Assembly: GCA_905178155.1 (NCBI GenBank)
Contig: CAJINV010000005.1
Location: 6,059,974-6,123,973, forward strand
Source of the DNA: Amoebophrya sp. A120
Lineage: Eukaryota > Sar > Dinophyceae > Syndiniales > Amoebophryaceae
Length of the DNA: 64,000 bases
Direction: 5' to 3'
Shown: positions 26,201 through 36,180 of the stretch, piece by piece
Position numbering within the stretch: position 1 is the first letter of the stretch
Layout: the number at the start of each line of letters is the position of its first letter
The notes under the pieces: generated by a model
What the model was told of the DNA's origin: nothing
Seen by the model: the letters and a program-made list of their open reading frames with translations, nothing else
The model's database searches: none
Position numbers and translations under genes: made by a program

Positions 26201-26732
26201 TCATGGGGTCCTGGTTCAACATCTCCATCCGCGAGGAGGTTGGTTTGATGGTCTCATCGTCATGATTTTCTCCTGTAGGAGAGGAAGCCGAGACCACCAA
26301 GCTATTCAGTTCTTGATACAGTGCCTTGATCAAACCGTGCAACGCGGTGTCGCGCTCCGCCTGCCTTTTTCTTCTGCTAGCTTCCGACGAAGATTGGCCT
26401 GCCTGCGCTTGTAGCATTCTCATCTGCTGCTGTTGCTGCATTCTCAAAAGAAACGCCGTCCAGGCTTTCTCCGCAGTGAGGGACAGGAGATGTTGTACAG
26501 CTTCTTCTTGGGACTCTACTTTCTTGATGTCAACAGGAGCTGCACCTTGCCTGCCAGCAGCAAAAGCTTGTGATGCTGCTAATGCAGCTCCTGTATTTCC
26601 AACTTGCGGAAAGTAGTGCCGCGCCCATTCTGGGTCCCGGGTGAGGTGTTGCCAGGCCAGGTGTTGTTTTTCCCAACCTTGCTTGCCAGAAGATGGCGCT
26701 GGGAGACTCGCGCTGTGAGCAGAGAGAGGCAT
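23230..26732 (-). CDS. Aspartyl/asparaginyl beta-hydroxylase domain protein with Cys-rich C-terminal extension
   Basis: A 1,081-codon protein in two exons, 26732-24251 and 23998-23230, joined across one F3 element with repeat TCAAA. Residues about 615-760 carry the hydroxylase signature: GKWREIVLFDCE, LSAGSHILPHCAPNNLRL with a putative iron-ligand His near 685, the C-R-I-R-V-G stretch, then LLFDDSFEHEVENF with the second His near 741, and RVVLLIRFWHP. This family uses Fe(II) and 2-oxoglutarate to hydroxylate Asp/Asn in target proteins, usually in the secretory pathway. The first 600 residues are Gln/Glu-rich and helical with no recognised domain; no signal peptide or membrane anchor is evident at the chosen start. 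The last 255 residues hold CCPFCGAEG and VCC...MCCQKVFSC, a possible zinc-binding ribbon unusual for the family. The hydroxylase call is firm; substrate is unknown. Confidence 0.85.
23999..24250 (-). mobile_element. F3 introner in hydroxylase gene
   Basis: 252 bp flanked by TCAAA; arms with TGTCTGGGTCTGGAA are intact on both sides. Confidence 0.92.
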
Positions 26733-29237
26733 CTTTTTTTTGTGTCGGCTGTAATGGGCGTCAGAAGGTACAAAATAGATTCCGACTCCCCTCGATGAGT
26801 CTGAGTGTGAATGTCTATGCCGGCTCTCCTGCTTATTGCAGCGATTGAAATTGATCCATGATATACAACCGACGTCTTCGTCTTGCTAAGCAAACAAGTA
26901 AGAAAATAGCTCCTGCAGATCTTTGAGGAGAAAAAATATCATGTTTATGTTACTTGATGTTCTCGAAGAAGATCCAGATCTTCATCTTTCTTCTGCCATG
27001 CCCATGATCCTCTGCCGCGTATTAAAGGACTACTTTCACTCGCATAAAGATCTTTATGTATTACTTCTAGCTCGGAGCAGGAGCGATTTCCAATCTATTA
27101 ATTTTCCAATCGGAGGCGATCGCAGCAACTTGAACTTGGGAAGAAGATGAACTCATGATCAATGACAATGTGACGATCACCATCTGTTTCAACATTCTGT
27201 AGGAGCCACTTTGCTGCAGCACTTTAGCTGCATGATGATCCTCCGTCCACGACGTTTTTGTTTGCCTCTCGATCTGTGGCTAGTACTCGACGCTCACCGT
27301 GATCTCTGGCTCTTGTTCTCCTGCTCCTGAAAGATGAAGCCACTTGGTCCTCTAGAAGGCACAAGAACATTTTTACACACCATGCGCATCGCCACTCAGG
27401 TAGGCGGGCCCAGAAGGCGCTTCAAGGTTTCATTTTTTCGCATTTTCATCGTGCAAGGGGACGCGCGGGCTTCGCGAACTTTTGTTTTTTGTTTGTTTTT
27501 TCGCAAGAAAAGAAAGCGAGACGTCGAAGGCAAAAAAGGAAGCAATTGTGTTCTTCTATTGGTTCGCGTGGACGATTCTTATTCTGTCGTTCTAGAAGTT
27601 AATGTTAAAGTTTGGCGGGTGCATTTTTTGAATTTAGTTCTTGATGTTACTAGCAGATTTGGATAGTGGAAACTTTCACATGATAGCGTATCTTTTTGAC
27701 TTTCTAACAACGGAATTTGCAGCTCGGTATCAAAACTCGTTCTTCATTCACGCGGGTGCGGGATTTTTTCTCGGATAACTCAGAAACATCTCGTAAAAAT
27801 GGGAACAGGGGCTGCACGACTTGAAATATCTCTCTTCTCGTGCTAAAACTAAGGGTTAGACCACTCAAACGTAAAGGTGGATTATCTTCTCTTCATCTAG
27901 TACTCTCTTGTCACTCTCACTCTTCTTGCTGTAATATCTTGTTCTGTGAGGCTTTTATTTATGTCATTCTAACGAGCAAACTAGCTCGTCTAGCGAAAAA
28001 GAAAAACGAAAATCATACGTAAGAAGGGCAGATCCTGGCTTTGATTTTCATCAGAGAGTGATTCCTACGAAAACTTTAATTTCTACGAAATTTGCGGTTG
28101 GAAGTCTCCGCTGAGGTAAAAAAAGCGTGCAAGGAGCGGGCGACCCGTTCCTCTCTCAATCAATCCCGGATTAGCAACAACCGGGGTTGCACAGGTCAAC
28201 ACCGCAGACCTATCATATTGAAAAGCGCCCTACTCCTAGTACCGTCTCCGTCAGAAATACCAGAAACCAATATTATATTCTGTTTCTAGATGCAAATTAA
28301 TTTGCAGCGAATAAAAACGGAACTTTATTATCTTGCATGAAGAAACTCAAACTAGGATTGCATCCTCAAAGCATCTCAATCTCTTACATATACAAGCCCA
28401 GCTGTTGTTGCGGGGAGGTGTTTCGGCAACACAGTAGATTTTTTGGGCCACCTATTTTTTTGTCCTGAGGACGAATCACGAAATTTACACAAAGTACGAG
28501 TTGGACGATAACGAAATTTACACAAATTACGAAGGAGCACGACCAGGTGTTGAACGAAACAGATTGTGATTGAAGTAAGAAGAAAGCAGCGGAAATCTTG
28601 CTTCTCGCGATTACGAATCTTTCTATCTTTCGAACAACTGCCTGTTGCCCGAAAGGCAAAGGACCCCGACCAATAGCCCACATTAAAGAACGTCGCACAG
28701 GGTCTAAATAATCAAGCATACTCATCCTGCGTGCTGGGGTTTCCGCAAAAATCGTTTTCGTTTCTGCACTGGGCCTAAGCCAATGATCTTTTCGACGAGT
28801 TCTGTTTCTTTTTTGTATAAAGTGAATCCAAATCCTTTGAGAGTCGTGTGAGCGGATAAAGAATTTGACGCTGGCAAAATGCAATGCTGTGCTTCTGGTT
28901 TTAGGGGGTGAAACGGGGGAGAAAGTATGCGCTAAAATCGAAGGAAATCTTCATGAACTATCAAAATTATAAAGGAGCAGGCAGGGGTTCTGCCTCTCCT
29001 GCACGACATGCTCTGTTCAAGAACATAGACATAATTACATTTGATGAAGCACTAGCACTTTGTTCTGCCTCTAGTATTATCGGGACCACGTGTATGTATC
29101 GTACAAGTACGTCTTTCTTTTTTGTAAATAAATCGAAATCCTTTTTTGTATAAAGAGAAACAATTCCTACCCGATGTTGAAAGCGGGCGCCGGGATGCAG
29201 GTTCCGTCGCCGGGATTTATGCACGTTTGTTCCTTGT
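26733..29237 (+). other. Intergenic, 2.5 kb upstream of the hydroxylase gene
   Basis: No convincing gene. A minus-strand ORF at 28384-28884 contains a short internal repeat (ACGAAATTTACACAAA twice, 28479-28530) and no domain. Plus-strand ORFs at 27334 and 26923 look like chance. Confidence 0.5.
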
Positions 29238-29563
29238 CTAATTGACGACCGCCGGTATGCATGTGTTGTCGTCGGCATTGTACTATCAACTGCAAAAATG
29301 TCTGGGTCTGGAAACTTGTGATGCAAGAAAGGGAGTAGTGAACTCACTATAATGCGCTGCCAAGCATGACAAGTTTCTTCCATGGCTCTGAGTTGCGTAC
29401 TCCGCATGAGAAACCGCGTTTTTGCATGACAGGGAGGAGGAGCTCTTCGCGGCCATGCAACGGAGAGCTCAGAGTCATGCCAGACAAGCATGACAAATCT
29501 CGCAATCTCCCAGACCCAGACATTTTTGCATTTGATATGTACTGGCACGCGCCACCGGACTCT
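29238..29563 (-). CDS. 3' end of a small Cys-rich protein, fragment
   Basis: Minus-strand sequence 29563-29538 joins across the F3 element 29284-29537 to 29278-29238, giving CVQESGGACQYNADDNTC then IPAVVN and a TAG stop. The join is in frame when one GTACA repeat copy is removed. The Cys spacing resembles short secreted Cys-rich domains, but no family is recognised. The upstream exon is not resolved: a sequence like the end of another F3 element (29570-29610) sits just before it. The opposite strand is also open through the same region, so the strand choice rests on the element orientation and the Cys pattern. Confidence 0.35.
29284..29537 (-). mobile_element. F3 introner in Cys-rich gene fragment
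   Basis: 254 bp flanked by TGTAC on both sides; closely similar inside to 23999-24250 and 60842-61105. Confidence 0.88.
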
Positions 29564-29756
29564 TGCACGCACTATACCTGGGAAAGAAATATGTCTGGGT
29601 CCTCTGGAAGATGAGAAGTGCAAGGCTCTTTGTCAACATGATCGATGGTCAACTACATGATCTCGTGGTGGACCACACAGCTGGTCGGGAATGGACACAG
29701 AAGCATGATCACAGGTTATTTTTCTGCTCGAGCTTCCGAGTAAAATCAAACTAGGA

Positions 29757-29791
29757 ACCCTAAACGACCTAAACCCTGAAACCCTGGGAGA
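29757..29791 (+). repeat. Interstitial telomere-like CCCTAAA motifs
   Basis: AACCCTAAACGACCTAAACC then CTGAAACCCTGG: two CCCTAAA-like units and one degenerate. CCCTAAA/TTTAGGG is the telomere repeat of many dinoflagellates and plants. Too short to be a telomere. Confidence 0.5.
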
Positions 29792-30118
29792 ACCGGCCGC
29801 GACGGACGCCCATCTTGCCACGTGCGTCCCTACATGCATAGTTTTTTGAAAAAGAAAAGCAAAAAGAGAAGGATGAAGAAAAAAATCGAGCGAGGCGAGC
29901 GAATCTCTCGGCGGCCTATGAAGGACAATCCAGTGGCCAGCCGGAAGTCCAACACAGTAGGGCTTCAGCTGCGCTGGCTCTAAACCTGTACATAGTACAG
30001 ACCTACGTACGTATGCGCCACACCTTCTCTCATCCGAGTACAAGACTCGTCCGAAGCTCAAGCAAAGCGAGAAAAAAGAAAGACGCAAGCGAGGCGCGAT
30101 TCTACTCGGGCATGCGAA

Positions 30119-31988
30119 TCAGGTAGAAGAAGGAAACCGAAAAAGGCGAGCTTGTCCGAGGACCGAAAAGGCATATCTCATCCTCACAAAGCCGAAACTC
30201 AAATCCCTCGGCTTCACAAGGCACATGTAAACGAGCACGAACAAGACGACGACTGCGATCAGCCCAAAGGCGAGACGTTTTCTGCTCGAGCTTCCTAGTA
30301 AAAATGCCTATAATCGTCCCGCATGATGAGAAAGAGAAATTCGCCCATTACGCGTAGCAAGGCAGTACCATAATTACGCAAGAAGATTTTCGGCGCTCAT
30401 CATGCAACACAGATTTATTCATTTTTGAACGGTCCAGCAGACGCAGCGAGCATGACCAAAAGTTGCATCCTTCGAGAAGATCCAGCCATCATATGTGCAA
30501 TTTGCATATGCAGCCCATATTGACGGGATCATATTTTTGCTCCAGCGCGGCGCAGTCCATGCACTGCTTCGCGTCAAAGTCCCACTTCCAACTTCCGTAG
30601 TTGGCGGGGTCCATTTTCAACGGTTGGTCTGACCAAGCACACTTTTGCTCGGTCGCAGCATTGCACGCATCCTTGTCTGCCAACTGGCGGCACGCGGTGC
30701 TTTGTCTGTCCCCGCCGCCGCCGGCCGAACCCTCTCCATCCGTTATCAAAATGAAAAATGATCCCCCCTCCCCATATCATGCTGGATCTGTGTACACAAA
30801 TGCGCTTTGTATTGCAGGAAGGCACTGCGGCCAGATACCCAGCCTAAGCAGAGGCGTCTGGGTCTAGTTGTTCAGCATGGCAAACGGCTCCCCTTTAGGC
30901 CAAACAGCATGACAAACGGCTTCCATAATGGGGCGGCAGCTTCTGCCCTTGTCTTCTTGCAACACAAATGTGATCTGTGGCCTCAAATCAGCAACACAAA
31001 TATTCGGAAACGTACCTTTTCAATATGGGGAGGGGGAGTTTTTCCTTTCGATATCCGCAGGGGCTCCGCTACTCGGCTCCCGCGGTGGTTCCTCGGCGCC
31101 GGCGCCCGCCGTGCTCCCGGTTCCCCCGTGGCTTGAACCTCCCGCGTGGTCGCGAGTGTCAGTCGTCGTCGAATTGCTCGAGGCGCCGGATGAATCCGTA
31201 CTATCACCGGAGCAACCAACCTTTTAATATCCAGTGCAAAAGTATCGCTCTCGTACTAATTGCACTTATGCATCCCGTTCCCAAGCAAGGTATTAAATCA
31301 GCATGACAAATTCCAACTGTCATCATGCTGAGCGAATTTGTATTGCAATCACTACTAGTACGATGCTTTTGCAGTGCATAGCTTTTCCTTCTTGGCGAAA
31401 ACCTTCTGCAAGAAAGCCTTTTTTCCGGACGGGCGAACATGCTGGTTCAACGAGGACATGGAGCTTTGTCCTTGCTTCAAAGGACGAGGGACGACCGGGA
31501 CGGCGTGGCGCCCGTTGTGCTTGTGCGCAGACACCACCTGATGTGTGTGTTGAGTAAGTAGTTAGTTTAATGTTGGGGATGAGATTAAGATGACCAAGAA
31601 GGGGCGATCTACAAAATTTTTATTTTGTCCCCGCGTGTAGTAGTGCTTGAAAGGGGATCGGGATTGAGGTTGACAGTAAGCGTATGCGTAGCGCACAACA
31701 AATTGCAAAAGCCAAAGTTCTCGTCCTCATGTTGTTGCAGTTGCTTTCACACAGGCACCAACAGGAGCTACTACAACCGCTCATACTACAACTCATCTAC
31801 CCTCTGGAAACATCATCATCCTCCGGATTTTTATGCAGTGCCGGCCCTGGTAGTGAGAACTGAAAGACTTACAACTAGTGCGCTTTTCCTTCTTTTCTAC
31901 AACTACAGCACGACTGTACTACCTGGTGCGGCCCTTGCAACGGCGCACAGGCTCCTGCGATGAGGAACGACCGGGCTGCGAGCGACAT
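30119..31988 (-). CDS. Type I membrane protein: signal peptide, Ser/Gly-rich stalk, Cys-rich domain, TM segment (paralog A)
   Basis: A 268-codon protein. Exon 1 (31988-31923) encodes MSLAARSFLIAGACAPLQGP, a likely signal peptide or anchor, and ends CAG|GTAGTA. Exon 2 starts at 31537 after a canonical AG and encodes a basic segment ending KKAFLQKVFAKKEK. Exon 3 (31222-31054) is Ser/Thr/Gly-rich. Exon 4 (30738-30509) has a Cys-rich block, STACRQLADKDACNAATEQK then CAW and MDCAALEQKYDPVNMGC. Exon 5 (30303-30119) encodes GLIAVVVLFVLVYMCLVKP, a clear membrane span, with a short basic tail. Introns 2-4 are inverted-repeat elements. The assembled length is divisible by three. Exon 1, intron 1 and the 5' flank are duplicated in the gene at 33100-35092. 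Function unknown; a surface or secretory-pathway role is inferred from topology. Confidence 0.65.
30309..30508 (-). mobile_element. Unclassified introner-like intron in paralog A
   Basis: About 200 bp, starts TATGCAAATTGC and ends ATTATA on the minus strand, with no clear repeat left (TGCAG/ATGCC). The standard excision rule joins MGC to ILLGSSSRKRLAFG in the frame that encodes the membrane span. Confidence 0.6.
30744..31053 (-). mobile_element. F7 introner in paralog A
   Basis: 310 bp; flanks TCCGT/TCCGC. Arms contain CCCCCTCCCCATAT and inverse. Related to 48211-48532. Confidence 0.88.
31228..31380 (-). mobile_element. F1 introner in paralog A
   Basis: 153 bp; the CTTTT repeat is displaced by two bases on one side. 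Paralog B has no element at the matching KVFAKK/KFFAKK site. Confidence 0.85.
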
Positions 31989-32470
31989 GTTGGGAAGGAC
32001 AGGAGGGGAGAGAAGAAAATGCAGTCTACTTTGTCTCCTGATTCACTGGTTGTTTTTCACCGAGCCTCTTTTACTACTTGGCTATCTAGCTTTTGCCTCT
32101 ACCAAACGGCGTCGAGTGAACTTCAACGTGTCTGGTACGTACTGCTCGTCGAGTGGAAACTTAAAATTCCGGGGTGTGGTACAACTAGTAAGTACTGCAA
32201 TAATTATTCCTGGGTAGAAGATGAGGAAGCAAATCTACTTAAAATTCTTCACTTTTATCCTTTTCGTGCCGTAGCGGAGATTCGAATTATTCCGGGACGA
32301 AAGCACGAAGTTGCAATAGCCGAAAGTTTCACGACACGTTGATGTAAAACGCTTTTTCATTTGGACGAGTCCCACTTTTGGTTTTGATGTCATCGAAGCT
32401 AACAACATAATTTTAGGCCAGACAGGCAGAAACTGAAACGAACGTGTTTCTTTGATCAAGACGCGACGTT
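31541..32470 (-). repeat. Duplicated 5' flank and intron 1 of paralog A
   Basis: Matches 34661-35535 in order, with small gaps: GCGCACAACAAATTGCAAAA, CGACCGGGCTGCGAGCGACA, AACTTAAAATTCCGGGG, AACGAAAGCACGAAGTTGCA-like blocks. It includes exon 1 and presumably the promoter. Confidence 0.9.
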
Positions 32471-33099
32471 CGTAAAACCGATACCGAAGGTGTGGGTCAG
32501 GAGCTGCAACAGACACGACTTCTTCGCCCACCTTAACCGAACTGGCCACCGAGGCGCCGCCAATGGTAAGTTATTTCCAACAACCGCCGCCTTGATGACA
32601 GCATCATCATCGCGCGCGTGAAAGAGTCCTCAAGGTAATGTCTTTCTTTTGCAGTCAACATGCGAAACAAAAAGGACGATCTTTTCGACGAGTTGCTCTT
32701 ACTTAATATTACGGTTGAATTTTTGAAAAAGAAAAGTGGAACATGAAAAAGTAAAAAATTATACGCATGGATCTTTTCTGTGTGTTGGCGAAACGGGGAA
32801 GTAATAGTACTAGTATATGTACTGGAAGTCGATAAACTACATAAAACCTGTATGATGAAGTATGAATACTGTTCATGAGTAGGCAGCGGAACTGCACGAC
32901 AAAACGCACTCTTGCATAGCAGTAAAAATGAGTTCATATCGGAATCGGGGTCATGCTGCTCGGAAAAAAAAACGTAGTGTGGAATGATTTCATCGGAGCG
33001 TTCACGTTGTGCTTGTGGTGCTGCGCTTAGAAAGTACGTAAGTAGCAGCTACCAGGAGAGACAAATGCCCCTTCTCACTCGCGGCCGTCACTTCTGATC

Positions 33100-35092
33100 T
33101 CACGCCGCCGCCTTCCCCTCTAGAATTTCCACGGCAGCACTGATTTTAATATTTGGGAGCTCATTTTCCAAACTTGTCGTATCGTTGTACTCCGTCGCCT
33201 TATTGTCCGCCCCGTAACCGAATATGACGGGCATGAGTCGCTCGACAACGTGGGCGCACTCGCTTCCGAAGCTATCACCGGCCGAGCATTCCTGGCCCAC
33301 CTCCCGGTAGAGTTCCTTCTTCCTCTGCAGCAGGAGGACGCTCGTGGTGGACTGGGCGCCGTTCATTCCCGAGAAGTAGGTCCCGACCTCTTCCCAGGCC
33401 GGCTCCCGGATCCACGATTCGTACCAGGAGCGCAAGTTCATCGGCATCGGATCCACGATCGTACCGTTCGGCGACACCGGGGGACGAAACCGGGCCCGGG
33501 CCATCTTATGTCCGTTGTACTCCGCGATGGAAAAGGAGCCTGCATCGGCCAAATACCCAACAGGTTCCCAATGCGCCGACGGAAAATTGTAGTGATTGAA
33601 GTAGGCCCGCGACTTCCCCACCGAGAGCGGATCCTGGCGAAAGGCGTTCCGAATTGTGTTAATTCGCTCCTTGTGGTGGTTGAAACAGGGAAACGGCAGG
33701 TAATGCAGACGGAGATAAGGCGACGCGCTTGCAGATCTGTTACGAGCAACTTCTTGCTCTTCGTCCACGGTGATAGCGCTTGGTCCCAATTGCTCCGAAG
33801 GTGAAGTCTGCAGAGGGTACAGTGCCTGGATCTCGTCGTACTTTTCGTACGTGTAATTTGCAAAGGACGCCATCTCGCGACCGAGATTCGGCTGCTCCGT
33901 GCAGACGACCCGTCCGCCGCCGCTCCAGCGCGTAGCGGTGACGTCACTGCGGCCCGCCCAAAACCGCCCCGCCTGTGTCCCGACAAAGTGGTCGCAGGGC
34001 CCGCCTTGGCGGAATTTCGCTGCTGACAGGTGCCTCAGTGCGGTCGAGGTCGTTGAAGCTGTGGCCGCAGTCTCAGGCCCTAGTAAAAAATCATCGTCCT
34101 TCATGAGCAAATGCAGCTGGCAGCTCATGTTTTCCGTCTCCTCCAGTAGTTGTATGAGTTCCCGCTTCGCTGACTCCGAGTAAAAGTCGTCGACATAGAA
34201 CGCAACAATCAGCCAGCACGGGTACAGCTTCTTCTGCGGTGCCGGGAGCAAAGTAGCAGTGGCATTAGAAATACTTGCACTGGTCCTACTTTTCGCTGCG
34301 TGTCGTGACCCTACCGATTCTTGCTCCGGCGCAAGTCGTCCCCGGCCTGAAGATAATTCTAGTACGGTTTCGTTCGCCGCGGCGCGACCACCAGCAGTAG
34401 TTGTACCATGACGACCAGCGGAACGACCCGAAAATGAAACTCGTTTCTTCGCGAAAAACTTCTGCAAGAACGCGACAGGCTTTATTTCGTTTTTGTTTCC
34501 CGAGGCGGGGGGGGGGCGCGCTTCGTGGTCCCAACGGGCCACGTCGCTTGTGCTGTACTAGCGTAGACGAAGTTGTCGTGGAGCCTTGTCCTTGCTTCAA
34601 AGGAGAGACGACCGGGAGGACGCGGCCCTTCTTGTTGACCCTGTGCGCAGACACAACCTGATGTGTGTGTGTGTGTTAAGTAAGTACTATGGTCTTAGTT
34701 TAATGTTGGGGCTAAGAGAAGGGTCGATTTACAAAGTTTTTAATTTGTTCTCGCGTGTACATAGTAGTGCTTGAAGGGGGATCGGGATTGACGTTGGCAG
34801 TAAGTGTATGTGTAGCGCACAACAAATTGCAAAAGCCAACGTTCTCCTCATGTTGTTGCAGTTGCTGTTAAACACAAACAGGAAGCAGGCGCTACTAGTA
34901 CAACCGCTCATACTACAACTCTACTCTCTGGAAACATCATCATCGTCCCACGATCTATGCAGTGCCAGGCCTGGTATTAAGAACTGAAATACTTACAACA
35001 AGTGCACAGCAGGACTGTACATCTACCTGGTGAGGTCCTTTCCACGGCGCACAGGCCCCTGCAATGAAGAACGACCGGGCTGCGAGCGACAT
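33100..35092 (-). CDS. Unrecognised secretory-pathway protein (paralog B), with an apparent frameshift at a G10 run
   Basis: Exon 1 (35092-35027) encodes MSLAARSFFIAGACAPWKGP and matches paralog A almost codon for codon, with the same CAG|GTAG donor. Exon 2 (34657-33100) begins VVSAHRVNKKGRVLPVVSPL, then the frame must shift by one base near 34507-34516, a run of ten G, to reach the long frame ARWDHEARPPPASGNKNE ... FLQKFFAKKRVSFSG. Without one base the coding length is divisible by three (541 codons with stop), so a homopolymer error is the simplest explanation; a real pseudogene is possible. The long part has LYPCWLIVAFYVDDFYSESA, a Cys-poor globular region and the C-terminus AAVEILEGKAAA. 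No domain is recognised. The last dozen codons and 3' flank resemble those of the coiled-coil gene at 36181-39623. Confidence 0.6.
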
Positions 35093-35535
35093 GTTGATGA
35101 AAGGTGGCTCAGGTCCTCTTGAGGGATGGCGAAAGAGACGAGGGGAGGGAAGAAAATGCGGTCTTTGTCTCGTTATCCACTGGTTGTCTTATTTCAATTC
35201 AGTGAGCGTCTCTAACTACTTGGCTATCCAAACGGCGTCGAGTGATCTTCAACGTGTCGGGTACTGGAGTGGCAACTTAAAATTCCGGGGTTGTGTGGTA
35301 AGTACTGCAATAATTCCTGGGTAAAAAAAGCAAATCTACTTGATCTTCACTTTTATGTACCTCTACCTTTTTCGTGCGATAAGAAAGATTCGGATTCCAG
35401 AACGAAAGCACGAAGTTGCAATAGTAGACGAGTTGTAAAACGGTTTTTTATTTGGACGAGTCCGACTTTGTTTGTCATGGAAACTAACGTTCGGTCCGCC
35501 AGGCAGACACGATGAACGAACGTGTTTGAAGATGC
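34661..35535 (-). repeat. Duplicated 5' flank and intron 1 of paralog B
   Basis: Partner of 31541-32470. Conservation of non-coding sequence as strong as that of exon 1 suggests a recent duplication or shared regulatory function. Confidence 0.9.
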
Positions 35536-36084
35536 AGACGACACGGAAAACCGAAAAAAAAGGCTCAACTACAGCAGCATAGAAACCACTCACGCATGAG
35601 AGATGAACGCCCGTAGCAGGCACTTCTACCGTGGTACGTGCTAGCTTGCTACCACAAAACCGACGGTGACAGAAACGAAATCAGAGTTGTACCGAGTAAA
35701 GTTGGAACGAATTTCGTAAAAATAAACGAAACGAAAACGGTTCAACCGAGCGACGGAAACAAAACATAATTTTTATATGAGCACAAACAAAATAAAGCTC
35801 AGCGGAGCCATCCGGAGGATGAAAGGCTGAGGCTTACGTGTTTATCACACAAATCGAGGACGTCGGGACGAAGGCAGAAATTTTTTTGACTCAATTCGAA
35901 TTGAACGTGTTGGTGTTCATCGACGTCAGACTTCTATCTTCGATTGTTCGGAAAAAATGTAAGTAGTTTGGTTTTGCATTGATTTCATGGAGCGTTCTTG
36001 TGCTGCGCTCAGCAAACAGGAGCTGCAAGGAGAAACAAATACCCCTTGTTCTCCCTCGCCGCTGCTACTACTTCTGATCTCACG

Positions 36085-36180
36085 TATTCCCTGAAAATGA
36101 AGCATCCCCATCCAATTCTTGCATGTTTTGCATGACAAAGAAATTGGATGTTGGGGATGGTAAATTTATAGGGAATATGA
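36085..36180 (-). mobile_element. F8 mini-introner at the stop codon of the coiled-coil gene (filled site)
   Basis: 96 bp between two copies of TCACG (36080-36084, 36181-36185). Ends TATTCCC and GGGAATA; inner arms CATCCCCATCCAATT. The neighbouring gene B has the uninterrupted sequence CTGATCTCACGCCGCCG at 33096-33112. Confidence 0.92.

Noticed and set aside
27233-27329. Plus-strand ATGATGA followed ~90 nt later by CTGA, a possible intergenic C/D snoRNA
   Set aside because: Single occurrence, no guide complementarity recognised, no host intron.
28384-28884. 166-codon minus-strand ORF as a gene
   Set aside because: No domain, composition like surrounding intergenic sequence, and part of it is a short direct repeat.
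29563-29756. Plus-strand reading (YLGKKYVWVLWKMRSARLF) as a membrane protein across 29284-29537
   Set aside because: The element arms are symmetrical and do not settle strand, but all neighbouring genes are minus-strand and the minus frame gives a Cys-spaced terminus with a stop.
31541-31922. ATGATGA in the conserved intron 1 of paralogs A and B as a snoRNA
   Set aside because: No CTGA follows within the intron in either copy.
32380-32745. Plus-strand two-exon gene with GTAAGT donor (32567) and TTTGCAG acceptor (about 32654)
   Set aside because: The open frame is short, is not conserved in the duplicated copy at 35440-35560, and would be the only plus-strand gene. Kept as a weak possibility only.
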